6,726 bases of DNA from an uncultured Planctomycetaceae bacterium (GTDB taxonomy: Bacteria > Planctomycetota > Planctomycetia > Pirellulales > Pirellulaceae). The notes beneath the pieces are model-generated. The model was given only the letters and a program-made list of their open reading frames with translations. It ran no database searches and was not told where the DNA came from. Shown here in pieces: positions 1-5,295 of the stretch. Where the stretch lies: contig CAIYOB010000055.1 in the NCBI GenBank assembly GCA_903927685.1, positions 1-6,726 of the forward strand. The letters are read 5' to 3'. A program made the translations under genes and the position numbers. Each line of letters begins with the position of its first letter. The stretch's first letter is position 1.

Positions 1-2414
1 CCGTGCTCGTACAGCACCGTCGCCGGTTCGGCTCGGGCTCCATCCGCCAACGCGGCTCGCAACAGGCCAGCCGGGTTGCGCGGCAAGGTCTTCTCGCTGG
101 CCGACGACGGCGGAATGATGGCATAGCAGGCGTGAACGGCCCGGGTCACCGCCACGTACAGCACGCACAGCGACTCGGTCACCGCGCGATCGGTCGCGTC
201 CTCGAACATCTTCTGAAAAGCCGGCGGCAGCAGCTGCTGGATGTCGGCGCTGGCATAGCGGCAGACACAGTCGACACCCTGTGTGACCTCCGGCCGATGA
301 GTGACCACGCGCTCACTCTGTCCGATCAAGTCGGCATCCAGTTCCGGCAGGAACACGATGTCGAACTGCAAGCCCTTGGATTGGTGGATCGTCATCACGC
401 GGACGTCCGCGGGCACGGGATCCGCGACCCGCGTGTTTTCGATGTAGGCCACGAATTCGCCGGCCCGAAGAGTTGCCGTCGAGTCGTACTCGTACGCCAT
501 GTCGACCAGTTGTTCCAGGCGGCTGAGGTCGCGGCGGTTGCACAGCGGGGCAAGCGTCCGGGCCCAGGCTTGGATGGTCGCCCCGTATCCGTCTTGCAGC
601 AGGTCTTGGCGAATCCGCCAGGCCGCCGCCCGCGCCGCTGCGTCGTCGCGGTAATCGGGACAGCCGAGAACGTCCGCCAAGGGCGAGTGGGACAGGTGAA
701 AGCGGGCTACCGTGTGGGCTGGGTGATCGGCTAGCTGGAGCGCCGACAGGACCACATTGACCGCGGCCGAGTCCGTCAACTGCCGGCCGCCTTCTTCGCT
801 GGCCGGCACCTCCAAGCGGCGGAGTTCGTAGATCAGCCGCGCCACGCTGTCGTTCCGCCGCGTCAGGACACCGACACTGCGGCCGGGCGCTTGCGCGACC
901 AGTTCGGCGATCCGCTGGGCCGCGTAGCGCAGCGTCTGGTGCCCCTGGTTCTGCCCTTCGTCGGCAGCCGGGGCGGCGGCCAGTTCGACATAGCCGGGCA
1001 ACGTGCGGCGTTGCGTACTGTGCGGCTCGAACCGCTCCGACCACTGGCGGACCGCAGCCTCCGCACGGCCTAGATTGGTATGCTTCGGGATGCCGGAGAA
1101 CAGCTGATTGACGGCGTCGATCACCGGTTGGGACGAGCGAAAGCTGACGTTCAGACTGTGCGGCGTCAGCCCCGGCAGCTGGCGGTCGATGGCATCGAAA
1201 ATCTCGGCCACGCCGCCCCGCCAACCGTAGATCGCCTGCTTGACGTCGCCGACACAGAAGAACGAGGTCCCCGTCTTGGCACGCGTCACGCGTTCGGCCC
1301 ACGGCTGGATCACCCGCCACTGGAACGGCGAAGTATCCTGGAACTCGTCCAACAGCAAGTGATCGATCCGCGAATCCAGGCGAAAGCTCAAACTGCGCAA
1401 GTCGACGGCGTGCCCGACGCGCGCCAACCGGCGCGTAACATCCTCGAACCGCAAGGCCCGATAGCGGGTCTTCAGCCGCTGGTACTCGCCATGAAACATC
1501 TCGAGCAGCTCGTAGGTGGCCTCGGTCTGCAAGGCCACGCGGCCGACCAGTTCCGCCCGGACATGGTCGAGCAGTTGCCGGTAGATCGCGACGACCGCGT
1601 CGGGCATCGGCTTCTTGTAGAACTCCAATTCGTCCTGGGCGACCTTTTTTGCCAGCCCCTTGGCCACGAAGTCGTCCCAAGCGCCCTGTGCGGCCCGCGC
1701 GACGTCCTCGTCTCGCGCCTTGGCCATGCGTTTCTCCGGCAGATCCGCAGCGCGCAGGTCATCCAGCGTGGCAGACAACTGGACGTCGTCCAGCGATTTG
1801 AACCGAGGCACCTTGAACCAAGCTTCGCGCGCCGTGTCCTGGAACAAGTCGTACATCTCGTCGACCGTATCGCGGATCAACTGGCTGATGCTGCGGCTGG
1901 CCTCGCCTTTGGTCAGCAGATGCACGAGCGTCCGCAACTTCTGCTCGTCGCCCGCCGTCAGCACCGCATCGATCGCCTGGCCGCGCAGGCGGGCGTCGAA
2001 CAGGTCCTCGACGATCTGCCAGCCGAAGGGAAAGCCCAGTTCGAGCCCGAAGCTGCGGGCGATCTGGGCGAACAAGCTATCCAGCGTGCTGACGCGCAGC
2101 CGATGCAGCGACTGCATCATCGCCTGTAACGTGTCCAGACAGGCGTCGCGACTCCAGTCGGCGTCGCCGGTGAAGCGGGCCAAGTCCGCCAGTTGCTTGT
2201 CGTCGCAGGCCGCCTCGGCCAACCGCCCGATGACCCGATCCAGAATCTCACCCGCCGCCTTGCGCGTGAAGGTGGTTGCCAAAATGGTCTCGCTGGGCAC
2301 GCCCTGGCGCAGCAGTGTCAGGAACCGGTTGGACAACTGAAACGTCTTGCCGGTCCCCGCCGAGGCGCGGATGATCAAATTGTCGAGTGCGGACGTTACT
2401 TTAGCGCGAGTCAC
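1..2414 (-). CDS. UvrD/RecB/AddA-like ATP-dependent helicase (3' end outside window)
   Basis: About 804 codons are open on the minus strand, running off the left edge without a stop. The translation has the superfamily 1A helicase motifs in order: Walker A ASAGTGKT (residues 17-24), motif Ia TFTRKAAGE (48-56), motif II LLLDEFQDTS (catalytic D356, E357), motif III GDVKQAIYGWRGG (389-401), motif IV SFRSS (424-428), motif V MTIHQSKGLQF (674-684) and motif VI YVAVTRA (753-759). The DEFQDT, KQAIYGWRG and HQSKGLQF signatures fit the RecB/AddA branch better than UvrD or PcrA. Such enzymes unwind and resect broken DNA ends for recombination repair in the cytoplasm. A C-terminal PD-(D/E)XK nuclease domain, usual in AddA and RecB, would lie outside the window, so AddA versus a helicase-only relative is undecided. 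The GTG at 2414 is chosen because GGAGG lies 10 bases upstream and the helicase fold begins directly after it. An in-frame ATG at 2558 would add 48 unconvincing residues. No addB-like gene lies upstream. Confidence 0.93.
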   Translation of the reverse strand, partial: MTRAKVTSALDNLIIRASAGTGKTFQLSNRFLTLLRQGVPSETILATTFTRKAAGEILDRVIGRLAEAACDDKQLADLARFTGDADWSRDACLDTLQAMMQSLHRLRVSTLDSLFAQIARSFGLELGFPFGWQIVEDLFDARLRGQAIDAVLTAGDEQKLRTLVHLLTKGEASRSISQLIRDTVDEMYDLFQDTAREAWFKVPRFKSLDDVQLSATLDDLRAADLPEKRMAKARDEDVARAAQGAWDDFVAKGLAKKVAQDELEFYKKPMPDAVVAIYRQLLDHVRAELVGRVALQTEATYELLEMFHGEYQRLKTRYRALRFEDVTRRLARVGHAVDLRSLSFRLDSRIDHLLLDEFQDTSPFQWRVIQPWAERVTRAKTGTSFFCVGDVKQAIYGWRGGVAEIFDAIDRQLPGLTPHSLNVSFRSSQPVIDAVNQLFSGIPKHTNLGRAEAAVRQWSERFEPHSTQRRTLPGYVELAAAPAADEGQNQGHQTLRYAAQRIAELVAQAPGRSVGVLTRRNDSVARLIYELRRLEVPASEEGGRQLTDSAAVNVVLSALQLADHPAHTVARFHLSHSPLADVLGCPDYRDDAAARAAAWRIRQDLLQDGYGATIQAWARTLAPLCNRRDLSRLEQLVDMAYEYDSTATLRAGEFVAYIENTRVADPVPADVRVMTIHQSKGLQFDIVFLPELDADLIGQSERVVTHRPEVTQGVDCVCRYASADIQQLLPPAFQKMFEDATDRAVTESLCVLYVAVTRAVHACYAIIPPSSASEKTLPRNPAGLLRAALADGARAEPATVLYEH

Positions 2415-2500
2415 GTTCCGTGTGCCTCCGGAGACAAGTCTTCGACGAGGATTCCGGCCGGAAAAAGCGGAGTCTGCTCTCGTCGTGGCATGACCCTCAT
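2411..2500 (-). CDS. Small 29-residue ORF, translationally coupled to the helicase
   Basis: This short minus-strand ORF begins at ATG 2500, with GGAGG four bases upstream (2505-2509), and has a second in-frame ATG at 2491. Its TGA stop (2413-2411) overlaps the helicase GTG start (2414-2412) in the four-base arrangement GTGA, a classic sign of translational coupling. The peptide is basic at the start (MRVMPRR) and ends LFPAGILVEDLSPEAHGT, a composition that looks like a real protein segment. It has no signal peptide or membrane helix and matches no family I recognise. It could be a leader peptide controlling helicase expression, a true microprotein, or the tail of a degraded upstream gene; in the last case the frame should have continued upstream, but it is closed by a TGA at 2542-2540. 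Its existence is an inference from start signals and overlap only. Confidence 0.45.
   Translation of the reverse strand: MRVMPRREQTPLFPAGILVEDLSPEAHGT
2425..2429 (-). promoter_or_regulatory. Ribosome binding site of the helicase gene
   Basis: On the minus strand GGAGG lies 10 bases before the GTG at 2414. It supports that start over the in-frame ATG at 2558. The site sits inside the last codons of the small upstream ORF, so ribosomes finishing that ORF would pass over it. This is the arrangement expected for translational coupling. Confidence 0.6.
2452..2463. repeat. Perfect 12-base palindrome inside an inverted repeat, helicase leader
   Basis: TTCCGGCCGGAA is a perfect palindrome lying inside the small ORF upstream of the helicase. 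It is flanked by a 7-base inverted repeat, CGACGAG at 2443-2449 and CTCGTCG at 2479-2485. In the mRNA these parts could form a hairpin with a 29-base loop that contains a second short stem. It could be a protein binding site or an RNA structure affecting helicase translation. Chance is possible in GC-rich DNA. Confidence 0.3.
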
Positions 2501-2815
2501 GGTTCCTCCGCTGTACGGTAACGCGTGGCGCCAACACGGTCAAGTTGCAGCGGGACATTGCCGCGCAGAAAAGGCGGTTCGGTGGCAAGTTGTTTCCGGC
2601 CCAACTATCCGAATGCCTTACGGGTCGCACATTCTTGGCCTTGCTACGTCGCCCATGTCGCGACGCCAGGCCTACCATCATCCGCGTCCACAGGACACCT
2701 CTGGGCCGCAGAGAAACTTGCCCATTCCATACCGAAATGACTAGAATGTGGCGCGGCGTGCGGCGAATGTGCAACGCCACAGGTCTTATCCCACCTCGGT
2801 CGTGAGGCCAACCGG
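2501..2815. other. Gene-free spacer between divergent genes
   Basis: This is the spacer between the small ORF plus helicase (leftward) and the 222-residue protein (rightward). Plus-strand open frames here read as Arg/Ser/Pro-rich noise without ribosome binding sites, and I found no minus-strand frame above about 60 codons. It holds the helicase-side ribosome binding site at 2505-2509 and a candidate rightward promoter at 2718-2747. I saw no RNA gene, repeat or transposon end. Confidence 0.6.
2718..2747 (+). promoter_or_regulatory. Candidate sigma-70-type promoter for the 222-residue protein
   Basis: TTGCCC (2718-2723, four of six matches to the -35 consensus) and TAGAAT (2742-2747, five of six matches to the -10 consensus) are separated by 18 bases. 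The -10 box ends 68 bases before the ATG at 2816, leaving room for a leader of about 60 bases. It is the best-matching promoter pair I found in the window. The call rests on consensus matching alone. Confidence 0.35.
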
Positions 2816-3484
2816 ATGTCCCTTCAAACAGCAATGGACTGGGCTCGCTATGCCTTGCGGTTGCCGGCGGCCCAGCAGGATGTCGTGCTACTTTTTGAAC
2901 GAGCGGCGACGGATGGCGTTGAGGCGACCGTGATTGCTGGACCTGAGCTGACCGTTCGGACGAAAGGCTACTTGGCCCGCTGGACAGGCAGGGAGTTGAT
3001 CGTTTTGGAACTTTCTGCCGGCCAACAACACAGCCTGGGTGTCCGACCATCGGCTTTATTTCAGCAACTGGAACCGAGAATCTCGATTCCCGAAATCCCA
3101 GCCAAGCCTTGGGTGACAGTCTCGGACATAACGTTGAAATCAGGCGCTGTGCAGGACTGCTACCAGGCATTGACCGGCAACTGTAAATACGCCGTGGACG
3201 ACGGGGAAGATCGGCTTCTCTGCAAATGTGCTTTTCGTGCGGCCTACTTCCGCCCGGATCTGCCACGAACGATCACCGCGTTTTCCTTTGTGGACGCCAC
3301 GCCGCTTTCGCGACAGGCCGAACTGGGCTTTCGATTCATCCCGATCACGTCGTCCGCGCAGCCGGTCAGGATTCGGGGTACAGTCGTCGTGTTCATCCAG
3401 TTGTGTACGGCGAGCGACTGGGCGCGGCCGCGAGACTGTCAACGCATCAGCAACGTAACAGCCACCGCCGTCGAATTTCACTAA
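2816..3484 (+). CDS. Hypothetical 222-residue protein
   Basis: I do not recognise a family. The ATG at 2816 is preceded by GAGG (2804-2807) at eight bases, supporting this start; the next in-frame ATG is at 2834. The N-terminus (residues 1-30) looks helical and amphipathic, with no signal peptide. The rest alternates short hydrophobic stretches that suggest beta strands, notably TVVVFIQL (189-196) and a C-terminal NVTATAVEF (213-221). Six cysteines (115, 123, 136, 138, 197, 208) include a CKC pair, so a metal site or disulfides are possible but unproven. Codon third positions are visibly less GC-rich than in the helicase and queA, with many codons such as CTT, GCT, GAA and TTT. That suggests weaker codon selection or a different origin. 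It is probably transcribed alone from the promoter at 2718-2747, and it converges on the transglutaminase gene. Confidence 0.75.
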   Translation: MSLQTAMDWARYALRLPAAQQDVVLLFERAATDGVEATVIAGPELTVRTKGYLARWTGRELIVLELSAGQQHSLGVRPSALFQQLEPRISIPEIPAKPWVTVSDITLKSGAVQDCYQALTGNCKYAVDDGEDRLLCKCAFRAAYFRPDLPRTITAFSFVDATPLSRQAELGFRFIPITSSAQPVRIRGTVVVFIQLCTASDWARPRDCQRISNVTATAVEFH

Positions 3485-3567
3485 ACAGAGAAGATCAGGT
3501 GAAAGATCAGGGCGCTTCTGGTCTCCGTCGTCCGAGAGTCGCCATGCTCGGCTCGAACAGTGGATCA

Positions 3568-3587
3568 CCCTCCCGCTTGCGGGAGGG
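3568..3587. repeat. Perfect 9-bp hairpin (CCCTCCCGC / GCGGGAGGG)
   Basis: CCCTCCCGC (3568-3576) and GCGGGAGGG (3579-3587) are exact inverted repeats separated by TT; sterically this would be an 8-bp stem with a CTTG tetraloop. It lies 84 bases after the stop of the 222-residue protein, in the gap between convergent genes. There is no T-run after the stem on either strand, so it is not a canonical intrinsic terminator. A dispersed palindromic repeat is the main alternative. Confidence 0.6.
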
Positions 3588-3590
3588 CCG

Positions 3591-3619
3591 GGCGCGCTGA
3601 ACTCGATCCGTCGCGCGCC
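3591..3619. repeat. 7-bp inverted repeat (GGCGCGC / GCGCGCC)
   Basis: GGCGCGC (3591-3597) and GCGCGCC (3613-3619) are exact inverted repeats with a 15-base loop, directly after the hairpin at 3568-3587. GC-rich repeats of this length can arise by chance. Its place within a run of three hairpins in one short gap is what makes it worth listing. Confidence 0.35.
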
Positions 3620-3664
3620 GAAATCGTCCACGCAGACGCCCCCACCCGACCGCTACCGCGTCCG

Positions 3665-3690
3665 ACCTCCCCCCGCTGCGATGGGGAGGT
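3665..3690. repeat. 8-bp hairpin (ACCTCCCC / GGGGAGGT)
   Basis: ACCTCCCC (3665-3672) and GGGGAGGT (3683-3690) are exact inverted repeats around a 10-base loop. On the minus strand the hairpin lies 56 bases beyond the transglutaminase stop codon, so it could end that transcript or protect its 3' end. It has no T-run. Its CCTCCC/GGGAGG composition resembles the hairpin at 3568-3587, suggesting the two are parts of one repeat unit. Confidence 0.5.
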
Positions 3691-3745
3691 GAAGAGAGGC
3701 CGCTGCGGAGGCCGAATGTCTTCTCGTGACAGGTCCGTGCATCCG

Positions 3746-4936
3746 TCACGGGCCGTTCGCGCTGGGGCCGCTGATTCCGGTCAAGCCGGGCAAGTTTAGC
3801 GGCGTGGCGACCGCGGCTTGGTCGGTATTCGCGGGCGCCGAGTCGGTGCGAACCACGGATTCCGGGGACGGGGCCGACTGAGCCACGATCGTCCGATCTG
3901 GCGCTACGGGCTCAATGTTCACCCATTTGTCGACCAGTTCCTGATCGACCGACTGGCGCCACAGCGACAGGACTTCGCTGACGTCCAGGTGCGGGTTGCC
4001 TTGCTTGTTGCCATCCTGGCCGCCGGGGGCCGGGTAGCGGGCGACCCACAGCAAGTCGATCTGGGAACTGTCCCGGAAGTACGAGCCGCCAGTGACGTTG
4101 CCCGCGGGGTCCAGATCCAGCAGGTAGTGAAAATACTTGGTCTTCGAGTTCTGGGGCGCCTGGTCGTGCTCGCGGTTGATGTTCGAGGCGTACTTGATGT
4201 TCAACTTGACCTCAACCTGACGGCCGCCCGAGCGTTTGGCCGACGACGCAGCGTACGCATAGATCGGGTAGTTCCACTTCTCCTTGCCCGGCGTCGCCTC
4301 CATGGCGATCGGGTGCGCGTGCCGGCCGAGCCAGTTGGCCAGCACCGCGTGCAGGGTGCCCGGATGCACGTTCCCGTAGTTCTCGCCGCCCAGGTCGACG
4401 ATCTCGGAATAGGTATACAGTTCGGCGAGCAGGCCTTTGATGTCGGATGGCGTAAAGGTGACGCCGTTCTTCGTCACGCTCTGCTTGGGCTCCGCGTGCC
4501 GGATGGCCGCCGCCGTCCAGCCGTTGCAATGACCGTGCCAGTACGGGGTTCCGTAGCCCTGGACCGTGACCGAACGCGAGCCGAACAGGCCGCCGCGCCG
4601 CACCTGCTGCGGAATGACCTGCTTGTGAGCAGCAATATCCGACATCTCAAACGCCGCGGACCGGTTGCGGCCGGGATGGTACACCTGGTCGTATTTCTGC
4701 AGGGATTTGTAGGTCCCGCCAATCGAATCCGGATAGATGTAGCCGGCATAGGGCTGGCGGAATTCGGGGACAGTGCCCTGCGTGGGCAGGTCGTCGAACT
4801 TCCAAACGAACGCCTCGCCCCACAGTTCCTGGAAGACGCGGTCCTGGGTCTCCCGGTCGATTTGCGGCACGGGGCCGGAGGATCCCCAGCCGGGAGCGGA
4901 TAAGGCCAGTGCCACGAGTAATGTGCAAACACTCAT
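3746..4936 (-). CDS. Exported transglutaminase-like protein, TGase elicitor type
   Basis: This 396-residue protein has a hydrophobic N-terminus (CTLLVALALSAPG) that looks like a Sec signal peptide, though without the usual basic start. Numbering from ATG 4936, the core carries YWHGHCNGWTAAAI with the candidate nucleophile Cys137, then FTPSDIKGLLAELYTYSE (161-178), then HPGTLHAVLANWLG with candidate catalytic His196, followed by MEATPGKEKWNYPIY (212-226), which may supply the acidic residue. This order fits the transglutaminase elicitor family, known from Phytophthora cell-wall transglutaminases and present in bacteria; the assignment is from motif memory. Such enzymes form Gln-Lys isopeptide crosslinks or act as related amidases or proteases. 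The last 50 or so residues are rich in Ser, Pro and Ala and probably disordered. Start choice: ATG 4936 has AGGGAG 11 bases upstream, while TTG 4942 (five bases from it) would add two residues. The gene is monocistronic and divergent from queA. Confidence 0.8.
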   Translation of the reverse strand: MSVCTLLVALALSAPGWGSSGPVPQIDRETQDRVFQELWGEAFVWKFDDLPTQGTVPEFRQPYAGYIYPDSIGGTYKSLQKYDQVYHPGRNRSAAFEMSDIAAHKQVIPQQVRRGGLFGSRSVTVQGYGTPYWHGHCNGWTAAAIRHAEPKQSVTKNGVTFTPSDIKGLLAELYTYSEIVDLGGENYGNVHPGTLHAVLANWLGRHAHPIAMEATPGKEKWNYPIYAYAASSAKRSGGRQVEVKLNIKYASNINREHDQAPQNSKTKYFHYLLDLDPAGNVTGGSYFRDSSQIDLLWVARYPAPGGQDGNKQGNPHLDVSEVLSLWRQSVDQELVDKWVNIEPVAPDRTIVAQSAPSPESVVRTDSAPANTDQAAVATPLNLPGLTGISGPSANGP

Positions 4937-5097
4937 GATCAATCAATCTCCCTAAGATTGGAAAAGATGCACACGATCCTCACGGAATCCTGCGGGGCCC
5001 AGACGAGCGAGGGGCACACCCGCGCGAGATCGTTTTGACAGCCAAGAAACGAAAGTCCAACAGCTCACAACAGACCATAGCCGCGCGGTTGCTGCGG

Positions 5098-5111
5098 GAC
5101 AAGTTCTTGTC
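5098..5111. promoter_or_regulatory. 14-base palindrome GACAAG-TT-CTTGTC, candidate operator
   Basis: GACAAG and CTTGTC are exact inverted repeats around TT, located near the middle of the divergent spacer. The size and symmetry fit a dimeric transcription factor site, but no regulator is encoded in the window and the arms are only six bases. It could act on either flanking gene. Confidence 0.3.
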
Positions 5112-5216
5112 GAGACGATCCGCTGGCCCGGGGGGCCGAACGGCAGCGACGGCTGCTAAAGGCCGAATATCCTGTGCGTCCATCACCATTCCCGCCGCGC
5201 GGCCGCTCGCGTATAT

Positions 5217-5260
5217 TGACGCGTCGGTCGCAGCGCGGCGCTGCCTCGCTGACGCGTCGG
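5217..5260. promoter_or_regulatory. Twin palindrome array upstream of queA
   Basis: TGACGCGTCGG occurs twice (5217-5227 and 5250-5260), 33 bases apart from start to start, which is about three DNA turns. Each copy contains the perfect palindrome GACGCGTC. Between them lies a third palindrome, GCAGCGC-G-GCGCTGC (5230-5244). As DNA this looks like two same-face operator sites. As RNA, the two GACGCGTC copies can pair with each other and enclose the inner 7-bp stem, giving one long hairpin 35 bases before the queA start. TATATT (5212-5217), a possible -10 box, touches the first copy. Confidence 0.45.
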
Positions 5261-5295
5261 GTTACGATTGTCCACGCCGCTGGTTGTCACCGTCC

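Larger units (their letters stand above)
3485..3745. other. Convergent intergenic region with a hairpin cluster
   Basis: This 261-base gap separates the 3' ends of two converging genes. It contains the three GC-rich hairpins listed separately and a short 9-base direct repeat AAGATCAGG (3491-3499 and 3503-3511) just after the upstream stop. Open frames crossing it on both strands are Arg/Pro-rich and lack start signals, so I call no gene. Bidirectional transcription end or a palindromic dispersed repeat are the likely roles. Confidence 0.5.
4937..5295. other. Divergent intergenic region between the transglutaminase gene and queA
   Basis: This 359-base spacer should hold the start signals of both divergent genes. 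Visible elements are the AGGGAG ribosome binding site of the transglutaminase (4948-4953), a 14-base palindrome (5098-5111) and a twin palindrome array (5217-5260). A TTGACA hexamer at 5035-5040 lacks a good -10 box at 16-18 bases. A 69-codon minus-strand frame (4980-5189) and an in-frame 87-codon upstream extension of queA show no convincing coding character. Confidence 0.55.

Noticed and set aside
313..1680. Long 455-codon minus-strand ORF overlapping the helicase in another frame
   Set aside because: It is an Arg/Gly/Pro-rich shadow of the helicase gene, whose own frame carries all seven helicase motifs.
1080..2129. 349-codon plus-strand ORF antisense to the helicase
   Set aside because: Shadow of the GC-rich helicase frame on the other strand, with no ribosome binding site or family features.
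2515..2543. Minus-strand promoter-like pair TTGACC, 17 bases, TACCGT upstream of the helicase
   Set aside because: The -10 matches only three of six positions, and the expected transcription start would fall on the ribosome binding site of the small ORF.
3491..3511. 9-base direct repeat AAGATCAGG with a 12-base period
   Set aside because: Only two copies, no array, and too short to distinguish from chance.
3818..4903. 361-codon plus-strand ORF antisense to the transglutaminase
   Set aside because: Composition is Val/Arg/Gly-rich shadow coding; the opposite frame has clear transglutaminase motifs and a signal peptide.
5035..5040. TTGACA as a -35 box for queA
   Set aside because: No acceptable -10 hexamer lies 16-18 bases downstream.
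4980..5189. 69-codon minus-strand ORF just upstream of the transglutaminase gene
   Set aside because: Ala/Arg/Pro-rich, the only SD-like sequence touches the start codon, no recognisable family, and it overlaps the likely regulatory spacer.
5035..5295. In-frame 87-codon N-terminal extension of queA from a TTG
   Set aside because: QueA family proteins begin with the DYxLPxELIAQ block that follows ATG 5296, and the extension is low-complexity without a ribosome binding site.
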